Source: Clostridia bacterium
GTDB taxonomy: Bacteria > Bacillota > Clostridia > TANB77 > CAG-508
Reading direction: 5' to 3'
Assembly (NCBI GenBank): GCA_017530505.1
Contig: JAFXMI010000042.1
Span: forward strand, 1 to 34,096
Length of the DNA: 34,096 nucleotides
Below the pieces are notes generated by a model. It was not told the origin of the DNA, did no database searches, and worked only from the letters and a program-made list of their open reading frames with translations. Shown here piece after piece: positions 7,117 through 14,607 of the stretch (within the stretch, counting starts at the first letter, position 1; each line of letters begins with the position of its first letter). A program made the translations under genes and the position numbers.

Positions 7117-7512
7117 ATGTTTAATATTGACCATATTTCTATAAGTGTGGAACACTTACAAGAAACATTAAAATTTTATAATAATTTTGGATTTGAAATA
7201 TACAAAGAGTATCATGACGATTCAGTCGATATTATAATGTTAAAATTAGATAACATATTTTTAGAAATTTTCCATTATAATAACTGTAATTCTCTACCAG
7301 AACATGCACAGAAATTAGAAAAAGATTTAAAAACAATTGGAACTAAACATTTTGGATTAAATGTAAAAAATATAAATGAAGCAAAAAAATGGGTAGAAGA
7401 TAAAAATTTAAACAATGATGAACTAGAAATACACCAAGGTAGATTAGGAAGACCATATTTCTTTATAAAAGATCCAAATGGAATTTTAGTTGAAATTATT
7501 GAGGAGAAGTAA
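7117..7512 (+). CDS. VOC-family (glyoxalase/bleomycin-resistance fold) protein
   Basis: 131 residues. It has the paired beta-alpha-beta-beta-beta modules of the vicinal oxygen chelate fold: 'FNIDHISISVEHLQETLKFY' at the start, 'FLEIFHY' near residue 50, 'KHFGLNVKNINEAKKWV' opening the second module, and the closing 'PYFFIKDPNGILVEIIE'. His/Glu residues at the usual metal positions (H5, E50, H86, E128 area) are present. Family members include glyoxalase I, dioxygenases and antibiotic-binding proteins, so the substrate is not known. An AAGGAG ribosome binding site sits just before the ATG, and the GNAT gene follows after 3 bases, so the two are probably co-transcribed. Confidence 0.8.
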   Translation: MFNIDHISISVEHLQETLKFYNNFGFEIYKEYHDDSVDIIMLKLDNIFLEIFHYNNCNSLPEHAQKLEKDLKTIGTKHFGLNVKNINEAKKWVEDKNLNNDELEIHQGRLGRPYFFIKDPNGILVEIIEEK

Positions 7513-7515
7513 AAT

Positions 7516-8092
7516 ATGGAAAATAATATAAATTTTGAAAGAATAACAAGAGATAATCTAAATTTAGCATCTAAAATTCAAAATGAGATATTTCCAAATG
7601 AAGATGGAACACAAAATTTTATTGATTGCATTGAACAAAATCCATATAGAAAAGAACTAGATTTTTGTATAGTTTTTGATGGTAAATTACCGATTCGGAG
7701 TTACAGGAATTTATGCTTATAATGAGTATCCAGAAGATGCTTGGCTAGGTTGGTATGGAATATTACCTAAATATAGAAATAAAGGTTATGGTAGTATTGT
7801 ATTTGATAAAACAGTTGAATTAGCAAAAACAAAAGGATATAAGACATTTAGATTATATTCTGATGAAACATTTGTAGAAGCTCATAAATTATATATTAAA
7901 AAGGGAATGATACAAGAAGTTTATGATAATATAAACGATAAAGACCATTATGAACCAGAGGGATTAATTACTTATGTTTTTTCTATGAGTTTGACAGATA
8001 AACCAATAAATAAATGGAATAACAAGTTATTAGGATTGAGAGAACAAGGAATTAAAGAAAATATTAAAGGTGGTAGAGAAAAGTGCAAATAA
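7516..8092 (+). CDS. GNAT-family N-acetyltransferase read through a CGGA +1 recoding site
   Basis: Two overlapping frames make one protein. Frame one from ATG 7516 encodes 60 residues ending '...FCIVFDGKLPI', then meets an in-frame CGG at 7696. Reading the four bases CGGA (7696-7699) as one glycine continues directly into 'VTGIYAYNEYPEDAWLGWYG' and the acetyl-CoA motif 'RNKGYG' (residues 87-92), giving 191 residues in all, normal for the family. Without recoding the product stops after 68 residues and lacks the cofactor site. The second frame has no ribosome binding site of its own. The start lies 3 bases after the VOC gene. The same tetranucleotide with the same shift occurs in the Mg2+ ATPase gene of this window. 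Ordinary mutation of a single gene is the alternative. Confidence 0.75.
7696..7699 (+). other. CGGA quadruplet / +1 recoding site in the GNAT gene
   Basis: The in-frame triplet at codon 61 is CGG. Taking CGGA as a single glycine codon restores the downstream frame, with GTT at 7700 as the next codon. Context is CCG ATT CGGA GTT ACA. No homopolymer is present that would explain a sequencing slip. Confidence 0.7.
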
Positions 8093-8377
8093 CTGTAGAA
8101 ATGGCATGTTCTATTTTGTAATTCTTTATAAATGTTTAAAGATATATGTAAAGAAAAAAATATAAATAAAGTTTTTGTATCAGGTGGAGCTCATATTAAT
8201 ACATTGTTTATGAAAAACAATTTAGTAAATGATATTATTATAAATTTTAACCTTTATGTTTTAAACAATGGAATTAATTTATTTGAGGGAGAAACTTTTG
8301 AACAAGAATTAGATTTAGATAAGGTAATACAAGAAAAAGAAGGAATAGTACAGATTTGGTATAAAGTAAAGAGATAA
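8083..8377 (+). pseudogene. Gutted RibD-C / dihydrofolate-reductase-like gene
   Basis: GTG at 8083, preceded by GGTGG and overlapping the acetyltransferase stop, opens 'VQITVEMACSIL' and hits a stop at 8119-8121. The first eleven residues look like the beta-strand start of RibD C-terminal or DHFR-type reductases ('V.(V/I)....A.S(L/I)DG.I'). The C-terminal part survives in another frame from 8132: 'VFVSGGAHINTLFMKNNLVN', then 'LNNGINLFEG', the GG-NADPH loop and closing strands of that fold. About 120-150 residues in the middle are missing, so this is a deletion remnant and not a recoding case. It belongs to the short VOC-GNAT-reductase run, which resembles small detoxification or resistance clusters. 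Confidence 0.6.
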
Positions 8378-8417
8378 TAAACTTTATTGGATATTTATTA
8401 TTTCAATTTTTAAAAAT

Positions 8418-8445
8418 AAGATAGCATAAAAAGCTATCTTTTATT
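8418..8445 (+). terminator. Rho-independent terminator closing the VOC-GNAT-reductase run
   Basis: Stem AAGATAGC / GCTATCTT with a 7-base loop, followed by TTATTATTTTT, about 40 bases after the last stop codon. Confidence 0.8.
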
Positions 8446-8590
8446 ATTTTTCATTTATATTTTTTATATTGTGACGCTTTCATTCCAGACCATTGTTGGT
8501 AAAATTCGTTTGTAAGTATTCAATATTCATAATTTTTTGTTATACAACTTTCTTCCCAACAAGGATTTTGCTCTTTGAAAAATTAACTGA

Positions 8591-8619
8591 TTGTAAATTT
8601 CATAATTTTATGATATAAA
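8591..8619 (+). promoter_or_regulatory. Promoter of the glutamine-synthetase-family gene
   Basis: TTGTAA (8591-8596), 17-base spacer, TATAAA (8614-8619), about 40 bases before the start codon at 8659. The 8446-8590 stretch before it shows no gene or clear signal. Confidence 0.5.
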
Positions 8620-8658
8620 ATAAAGAAAGTATAGAATTAATATAGAAAGAGGTATAAA

Positions 8659-10548
8659 ATGAAAAGTGAATTTGTTTTAAACAAAAATCTTATTTATGCA
8701 ATACCAACAGAAAAATGTAATAAAGAGAGTTTAATAGAATTATTAAATGATCATAAAGAAATAAAATTTGTTTCATTTGTTGGAATTGATTTATGGGGAA
8801 ACGATACAGATGAAAAAATACCAGTAGATTATTTTATAGATAATATTGATGATATGTTAGAATTTGGAATTCAAACAGACGGTTCATCAGTTAATTTAGC
8901 AAAAATAGCAATACTATCTGATGCTAGAGTAGATTTAATTCCAGACAAAGATTCTACTTGGTATGTTGATTATAATTATGAAAACATAGATACCGAAACA
9001 AATTTACCAACAGGAACATTGAGAATTTGGTCTTTTTTATTGCATAATGGTGAATATGTTGATTCAAGGTTTGTATTAAAAAGCTCTGTTGAAAAAGTAA
9101 AAAAATATCTACTAAAAAAAATAGATAATAAAGATTTATTAAATTTATACAATATAGATTCTATAAATGATGTAGAAAATATAGAAGTTATGTTAGGAAC
9201 AGAATTAGAATTTTGGGTAAGGACTCCGTATGATAAAATTGATGTAGAAGAATTAGTATTATCACAGAAATTGAAAGAGCAATATTGGAAAAGAACTAAA
9301 GGTATTGTTAGAACTGCATTAGAGCAAACTTTACAAATACTTGATTTATATGGACTTAAACCAGAAATGGGACATAAAGAGGTTGGAGGTGTAAAAACGT
9401 ATATTTCTGGTGGAGAAAAAACCGATAATCATATAGTTGAGCAATTAGAAATTGATTGGAAATATAATAAGATACTTAGAACAGCAGATTCAGAATTATT
9501 AGCAAGAATAATAATAAAAGAAGTATTTAGATTACATGGATTAGAAGTTAGTTTTAATGCTAAACCTATTATTGGAGTTGCTGGTAGCGGAGAACATTGT
9601 CATTTTAGTTTTATGTTAAAATTAAAAAATGGTAAATCTATTAATTTATTAGCATCAACCGAAGAAAAAACTTACTTAAGTAAAATAGGTTGGGGAATGC
9701 TTATGGGAATATTAAAAAATTATGATTTAATAAATCCATTTGTAGCAAATACTAATGATGCTTTTAATAGATTAAAACCTGGATATGAGGCACCAACTCA
9801 TGTAGTTGCTTCAATAGGTAATGATTTTAATGGAGAAACTAGAAATAGAACGGTTCTTGTAGGATTAGTAAAAGATAAGTCAAATCCTCTATCTACACGT
9901 CTTGAAGTAAGATCACCAAATCCAAAAACAAATTTATTTTTAGCAACATCTGTAATACTTGCAGGTATGCTTGATGGAATTGAATATTGCTTACAGAAAG
10001 ATTTAACAAATAATCAGTTAGAACAAGAAGTTTGCAAAAATTATGAAAGTAATGCAAAATATTTGAGTAAAGAGAAAATTTATAGAGAAGAACATGATAT
10101 TTTTGATGTTTATACAAACGAGGAAAGAGATAAATATTTTGGTAAACCACCAAAAACTGTATACGAAAATATTGACAATTTAAAAGATACTAAAATCCTA
10201 GAAAAAATAATAGATAAAAAAATAATAGAAGCACATATTGATTTATCAATAAAAAATTGGATTTTAGATTTAAAACAAAGAATTATACCAGAAAACAGAA
10301 AAACCATTCTTTCTTATACAAAGTTAAAACATTTTAACAGATATGATAGATGTTTATGGAAAAAGATTTATGAGTTAAAACAACAGTTAGCAAAAGATGA
10401 AGATAAAAAGAAAAGTATTATTTCTAAAATAATAATATATGCTGAGCAAAAGGATTATAAACAGGTATCTGATTTACAATTAGAAATGGATAAAAAAATG
10501 GAGATACTAAATGAATTATATATTCAATATAAGAATAATAATATATAA
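8659..10548 (+). CDS. Glutamine synthetase family protein with long C-terminal extension
   Basis: 629 residues. The beta-grasp N-terminus (about 35-110, 'FVSFVGIDLWGNDTDEK', 'FGIQTDGSSV') precedes a glutamine-synthetase catalytic domain: 'GTELEFWV' (metal-binding Glu), 'EQLEIDWKYNKILRTADSEL', 'PIIGVAGSGEHCHFSF' (about residue 309), 'LKPGYEAPTHVVAS' and 'TRLEVRSPNP' (about 414). The fold therefore ligates an amine to a carboxylate with ATP. The spacing and extra segments differ from GlnA of about 445 residues, and a charged helical tail of some 130 residues follows ('ILEKIIDKKIIEAHIDLSIK' to the end). A role other than glutamine synthesis is possible. ATG has AGAGG 7 bases upstream. The next gene, an ATP-grasp ligase, may act on the same substrate. 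Confidence 0.85.
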   Translation: MKSEFVLNKNLIYAIPTEKCNKESLIELLNDHKEIKFVSFVGIDLWGNDTDEKIPVDYFIDNIDDMLEFGIQTDGSSVNLAKIAILSDARVDLIPDKDSTWYVDYNYENIDTETNLPTGTLRIWSFLLHNGEYVDSRFVLKSSVEKVKKYLLKKIDNKDLLNLYNIDSINDVENIEVMLGTELEFWVRTPYDKIDVEELVLSQKLKEQYWKRTKGIVRTALEQTLQILDLYGLKPEMGHKEVGGVKTYISGGEKTDNHIVEQLEIDWKYNKILRTADSELLARIIIKEVFRLHGLEVSFNAKPIIGVAGSGEHCHFSFMLKLKNGKSINLLASTEEKTYLSKIGWGMLMGILKNYDLINPFVANTNDAFNRLKPGYEAPTHVVASIGNDFNGETRNRTVLVGLVKDKSNPLSTRLEVRSPNPKTNLFLATSVILAGMLDGIEYCLQKDLTNNQLEQEVCKNYESNAKYLSKEKIYREEHDIFDVYTNEERDKYFGKPPKTVYENIDNLKDTKILEKIIDKKIIEAHIDLSIKNWILDLKQRIIPENRKTILSYTKLKHFNRYDRCLWKKIYELKQQLAKDEDKKKSIISKIIIYAEQKDYKQVSDLQLEMDKKMEILNELYIQYKNNNI

Positions 10549-10704
10549 AATATTTAAGTTTATAAATTAAATTATATTTAAAATAAACATTTTATTTTGA
10601 GATATTATAAAGTAGGCTTTGAATTAAAATATTTGCAGAAGTAATTATAATTTTAAAATAAGCTATTTAAAATTACAAAATGTTAAATAAAATTAGGAGA
10701 ATTA

Positions 10705-11535
10705 ATGTATAATATATTAATATTGTCAAATCCAAATGATATATATGCAAAAGAAGATGAAATGCTTTTGAAAAGCTTTAAAAAAGATGGAAATAATGTA
10801 TTAATTCAATGGATTGATTATGATGAAAAATTGGATGATGAGTTTGATGTTATTTTAAGAAGAAATACTTGGGTTCAAGAAAAGGAAAAAACTTTACTTT
10901 TTGATAAATATAATGAAATTTTAAAAGAAAGACTAAAAAATAAACCAGTTTTAAAGGTTAATTTTTATCAAGTAGATAGTAATGGCAAGAATTATTTAAT
11001 AGATTATTATAAAAAAGGTCTTCATGTAATACCATCAGCAGATAATTTAGATGATGCAAGTAGTTTTGAGGATTATAACGAGTTTGTTTTAAAACCATTA
11101 AATTCTTTTGGAAGTGGTATTGATCAAAAAATTGTTAAGAAGGAAGAACTAGAAAAAGAGTTTAAAAAAGGGTTGTTAATTCAACCAAAGCTTAATTTTA
11201 AAAGTGAAATTCAATGTTATTTTGTAGCTGATGAATTAATGTATTCTTTTGAGTTTATTCCTTCAAAGTATCCAAATTATCCAACTCCGAAAGTAATTGA
11301 GCTTACTCAAGATGAAAAGAAATGTGTTGATAAATTTGTTAAAGAAGTTAAAATTGATGCGGGCTTTTTAAGACTAGATTTTTTAAGGCTAGAAAAAGAT
11401 GAGTTAGTTTTACTTGAAGTTGAAGCAACATCACCTTTTATGGCTTTATCAATGTTGGAAGAAAAATTAAGGAATAGAGTAATTGAAAAGTATAAGCAAA
11501 ATATTTATGATTATATAAGCTTAAAAAAGATATAA
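10705..11535 (+). CDS. ATP-grasp (RimK / glutathione-synthetase-like) protein
   Basis: 276 residues, start ATG 10705 after AGGAG. The N-terminal Rossmann-like part ('YNILILSNPNDIYAKEDEML') leads to an ATP-grasp core: 'EFVLKPLNSFGSGI' (the Lys and small-residue loop that holds ATP, about residues 132-145), 'LLIQPKLNFKSEIQCYFVAD', 'DAGFLRLDFLRLE' and 'LVLLEVEATSPFM' near the C-terminus with the metal-binding Asp/Glu. It resembles RimK/GshB-type carboxylate-amine ligases but is short, and no exact function is evident. It follows the glutamine-synthetase-like gene by 156 bases on the same strand. Both enzyme folds form amide bonds with ATP, so a shared peptide or amino-acid conjugation pathway is plausible but unproven. 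Confidence 0.65.
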   Translation: MYNILILSNPNDIYAKEDEMLLKSFKKDGNNVLIQWIDYDEKLDDEFDVILRRNTWVQEKEKTLLFDKYNEILKERLKNKPVLKVNFYQVDSNGKNYLIDYYKKGLHVIPSADNLDDASSFEDYNEFVLKPLNSFGSGIDQKIVKKEELEKEFKKGLLIQPKLNFKSEIQCYFVADELMYSFEFIPSKYPNYPTPKVIELTQDEKKCVDKFVKEVKIDAGFLRLDFLRLEKDELVLLEVEATSPFMALSMLEEKLRNRVIEKYKQNIYDYISLKKI

Positions 11536-11646
11536 GATGTAATAAAAATTAGTGTATTATCTAATGTTTTTTAAAAAATATTACAATCTAAAATTAAGTA
11601 TTATACATTAATTTTGATTAACTTTATTATACGAGGAGGAAAGTTT

Positions 11647-11892
11647 ATGGGAACAAGAGTTGCTGTTATCGGTATTATAGTTGAAAATAAGGAAAGTGTA
11701 CCTGAGCTAAATAGTATTCTTTCAGAATATGGTGATGTAATTATTGGTAGGCTCGGTGTTCCATATCATAGAAAAGGTGTTAGTATTATTTCAATTGCTA
11801 TTGATGCAGAAGAAGATACAATTAATACTTTAAGTGGAAAAATAGGAAGGTTAGATGGAGTTTATGCTAAAACAGCATACGGTAATTTGTAA
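11647..11892 (+). CDS. TM1266-family iron-only hydrogenase system regulator
   Basis: 81 residues from the ATG at 11647, 6 bases after GAGGAGGAAAG; the longer frame from 11614 runs through that site. The protein is a compact ferredoxin-like/ACT-like fold: 'RVAVIGIIVENKESVPELNS', 'LSEYGDVIIGRLGVPY', 'KGVSIISIAIDAEEDTINTL', and the terminal 'GRLDGVYAKTAYG'. This is the family annotated as putative regulator of the [FeFe]-hydrogenase system because it is found beside hydEFG, as here. Its biochemical role is not established. It is the first gene of the maturation cluster, and its 3' end overlaps the likely hydE start, which suggests translational coupling. Confidence 0.85.
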   Translation: MGTRVAVIGIIVENKESVPELNSILSEYGDVIIGRLGVPYHRKGVSIISIAIDAEEDTINTLSGKIGRLDGVYAKTAYGNL

Positions 11893-12925
11893 AGAATTAA
11901 TAGATAAATTAAGTAAATACAATATCATTTCTTATGATGAGTATTTGTGCTTAATTAATAATAGAGATCTATGCTCAGAATATCTTTTTAAAAAAGCGAG
12001 AAATGTAAGAAATAAAATATATGGAAATAAAATTTATATTAGAGGATTAATTGAATTTACTAATTATTGTAAAAATGATTGCTTATATTGTGGAATAAGA
12101 AGATCAAATAAAAATGTTGATAGGTATAGATTAAGTAAACAAGAAATTTTAGATTGTTGTAATTTAGGATATGGACTTGGATTTAGAACTTTTGTAATGC
12201 AAGGTGGAGAAGATTTGTATTATACTGACGAAATACTTTGTGATATTGTTAAAGAAATAAAAGAGAAATATCCAGATTGCGCAATAACATTATCAGTTGG
12301 TGAACGAAGTTATGAAAGTTATAAAAAACTAAAAGAAGCTGGAGCTGATAGATATTTATTACGTCATGAAACTGCAAACAAAAATCATTATGAAAAGCTT
12401 CATCCTAAAGAAATGAGTTTTAATAATAGAATGAGGTGTTTAAATAATTTAAAAGATTTAGGATATCAAGTTGGAGCTGGATTTATGGTTGGATCACCTT
12501 ATCAAACAGAAGAAGATTTAGCAAATGAGCTTATTTTTTTAAATCAGTTTAAACCACATATGATTGGAATTGGACCATTTATATCTCATAAAGATACACC
12601 TTTTAAAAATGAAAAATCAGGTACACTAGAACTAACTTTATTTATGATAGGTCTAGTAAGGCTTACACTACCAAATAGTTTGCTTCCTGCAACAACAGCT
12701 CTTGGAACAATAGATTCGATTGGAAGAGAAAAAGGAATAAACAGTGGAGCTAATGTTATAATGCCAAATCTTTCACCATTTGATGTTAGAAAAAAATATA
12801 TGTTATATGATAATAAAATCTGTACAGGAGAAGAATCTGCATACTGTGTTGAATGCATAAAGAAAAGAATAAAAACTACTGGCTGTGAAATTGTAACAGA
12901 CAGAGGAGATTATAAAGAGTTTTGA
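11855..12925 (+). CDS. hydE: [FeFe] hydrogenase H-cluster radical SAM maturase HydE
   Basis: Up to 356 residues. The radical-SAM cluster motif CX3CX2C is C72-KND-C76-LY-C79, in the HydE-specific context 'IEFTNYCKNDCLYCGIRR'. Further hallmarks are 'GGEDLYYTDEIL', 'GADRYLLRHETAN', 'IGIGPFISHKDTPF' and 'LPATTALGTID'. The C-terminal 'CTGEESAYCVECIKK' keeps the CX7CX2C set that binds the second, non-essential cluster in some HydE proteins. HydE helps build the dithiolate bridge of the H-cluster. The start is uncertain: ATG 11855 overlaps the regulator gene by 38 bases, and ATG 11864, three codons later behind GGAG, is almost as good. The stop codon lies inside the left arm of a MITE-like element. 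Confidence 0.93.
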   Translation: MEFMLKQHTVICKELIDKLSKYNIISYDEYLCLINNRDLCSEYLFKKARNVRNKIYGNKIYIRGLIEFTNYCKNDCLYCGIRRSNKNVDRYRLSKQEILDCCNLGYGLGFRTFVMQGGEDLYYTDEILCDIVKEIKEKYPDCAITLSVGERSYESYKKLKEAGADRYLLRHETANKNHYEKLHPKEMSFNNRMRCLNNLKDLGYQVGAGFMVGSPYQTEEDLANELIFLNQFKPHMIGIGPFISHKDTPFKNEKSGTLELTLFMIGLVRLTLPNSLLPATTALGTIDSIGREKGINSGANVIMPNLSPFDVRKKYMLYDNKICTGEESAYCVECIKKRIKTTGCEIVTDRGDYKEF

Positions 12926-13043
12926 AAATAATTGGGTAACTTCGTTGTTGCTATCGCTTAAAACATGGTTACATACAGCCTTTATTTGCCTTTGCTCTTT
13001 AAGATTAGAATGACTAAAAATTACCACAATTATTTTTCAAACT
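12918..13043. mobile_element. MITE-like element between hydE and hydG
   Basis: A 126-base segment is bounded by imperfect terminal inverted repeats of about 22 bases. The left arm at 12918-12939 has AGTTTTGAAAATAATTG then GGTAA. The right arm at 13021-13043, read on the other strand, has AGTTTGAAAAATAATTG then TGGTAA. The interior is richer in GC than the flanks and has no coding sense on either strand. The left arm contains the hydE stop codon, so insertion may have replaced the last few codons. The interior could also fold as a long hairpin affecting hydG expression. No second copy is visible in this window. Confidence 0.5.
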
Positions 13044-13073
13044 AGTAAAAAGAAGAAATGGAAGTGATTAATT

Positions 13074-14489
13074 ATGTATAGCCCAAAATCTATGAAAGCA
13101 GAAGAATTTATAAACGATAAAGAAATTAAAGAAACTCTAAAATATGCTGATGAAAATAAAGATAATATTAAATTAGTAAATGATATTATAAAAAAAGCTA
13201 AACTTAGAAAGGGATTAAATCATAGAGAAGCTAGTGTCCTTTTAGCTTGTGGAAATAAAGAAAAAATTAATGAAATATATGAATTAGCAGAGCAAATAAA
13301 AAAAGATTTTTATGGTAATCGAATTGTCATGTTTGCACCACTTTATCTTTCAAATTATTGTGTGAATGGGTGTTTATATTGTCCGTATCATTTTAAAAAT
13401 ATAAAAATACCACGCAAAAAATTAACTCAAGAAGAAATAAAGAAAGAAGTTATTGCTTTGCAAGATATGGGACATAAACGTTTAGCAGTTGAAGCAGGAG
13501 AAGATCCTATAAATAATCCAATTGAGTATATATTAGAATCAATAAAAACTATTTACTCAATCAAACATAAAAATGGAGCAATTCGTAGGGTTAATGTAAA
13601 CATTGCAGCAACAACTGTAGAAAACTATAAAAAATTAAAAGAAGTTGGAATTGGCACATATATTTTATTCCAAGAAACTTATGATAAAGTTTCTTATGAA
13701 AGACTACATCCAACTGGTCCAAAACATGATTATATATATCATACAGAAGCCATGGATAGAGCAATGGAAGGTGGGATTGACGATGTCGGTATAGGAGTTC
13801 TTTTTGGACTTGATAAATATCGTTATGAATTTACAGGCCTTTTAATGCATGCAGAACATTTGGAAGCAGTTCATGGAGTTGGGCCACATACAATTAGTGT
13901 CCCTCGTGTTAAAAAAGCAAATGATATTGATCCTACCGAATTTGATAATTCACTTAGCGATGAAATGTTTTGTAAGATAGTTGCTTTAATTAGAATCGCA
14001 GTACCTTATACAGGAATGATAATTTCAACTCGTGAAAATCAAGAAATTCGTGAAAAAATAATTAAATTAGGTATAAGTCAAATAAGCGGTGGATCAAGAA
14101 CCTCTGTTGGAGGATATACTTTAAAAGAGCGTCCACACGATACAGAACAATTTGATGTTTCAGATAATAGGACATTAGATGAAGTTGTAAATTGGCTTAT
14201 GAAATCGGGATATATTCCTTCTTTTTGCACAGCTTGTTATAGAGAAGGAAGAACAGGCGATAGATTTATGGCTTTATGTAAGTCTGGACAAATCCAAAAT
14301 TGTTGTCATCCCAATGCAATTATGACTTTAAAAGAATATCTAGTAGATTATGCATCAGAAGATACTAAGAAAATAGGTAATGAATTAATTGAAAAAGAAA
14401 TTGAAAATATAGGAAAGGATTCCATAAAGGATTTAGTAAGAGAGCAATTAAGTAAAATAGAAAATGGAACAAGAGATTTATATTTTTAG
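13074..14489 (+). CDS. hydG: [FeFe] hydrogenase H-cluster radical SAM maturase HydG (tyrosine lyase)
   Basis: 471 residues, the usual HydG length. The radical-SAM motif is C96-VNG-C100-LY-C103 in 'NYCVNGCLYCPYHF'. The C-terminal auxiliary cluster motif CX2CX22C is present at C385, C388 and C411 ('CTACYREGRTGDRFMAL...CCHPNA'). This site carries the dangler iron where the Fe(CO)(CN) units form. HydG cleaves tyrosine to p-cresol, CO and cyanide for the H-cluster. Other typical stretches are 'VEAGEDPINNPIEYI', 'YERLHPTGPKHDY', 'GVGPHTISVPR' and 'SGGSRTSVGGY'. The start is ATG 13074 behind GGAAGTG. It follows the MITE-like segment, and no separate promoter is obvious, so hydEGF may still be one transcript. 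Confidence 0.96.
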   Translation: MYSPKSMKAEEFINDKEIKETLKYADENKDNIKLVNDIIKKAKLRKGLNHREASVLLACGNKEKINEIYELAEQIKKDFYGNRIVMFAPLYLSNYCVNGCLYCPYHFKNIKIPRKKLTQEEIKKEVIALQDMGHKRLAVEAGEDPINNPIEYILESIKTIYSIKHKNGAIRRVNVNIAATTVENYKKLKEVGIGTYILFQETYDKVSYERLHPTGPKHDYIYHTEAMDRAMEGGIDDVGIGVLFGLDKYRYEFTGLLMHAEHLEAVHGVGPHTISVPRVKKANDIDPTEFDNSLSDEMFCKIVALIRIAVPYTGMIISTRENQEIREKIIKLGISQISGGSRTSVGGYTLKERPHDTEQFDVSDNRTLDEVVNWLMKSGYIPSFCTACYREGRTGDRFMALCKSGQIQNCCHPNAIMTLKEYLVDYASEDTKKIGNELIEKEIENIGKDSIKDLVREQLSKIENGTRDLYF

Positions 14490-14607
14490 TATTTAAGAAT
14501 ATTTAAAATCTTTTAGCTAATATTCTATAGAATATGTTTGAAGTTTAAAATATTGTAACGAGAAAATAAAAATTTTATAAAATTAATTTATAAAAGAAAG
14601 GATAAAA

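Noticed and set aside
8119..8132. Shift in the reductase remnant as recoding
   Set aside because: Over a hundred residues are missing between the two parts and no CGGA is present.
12803..13027. Leftward 74-residue frame over the hydE end
   Set aside because: It is antisense to hydE and the MITE-like segment, with no ribosome binding site or protein-like pattern.
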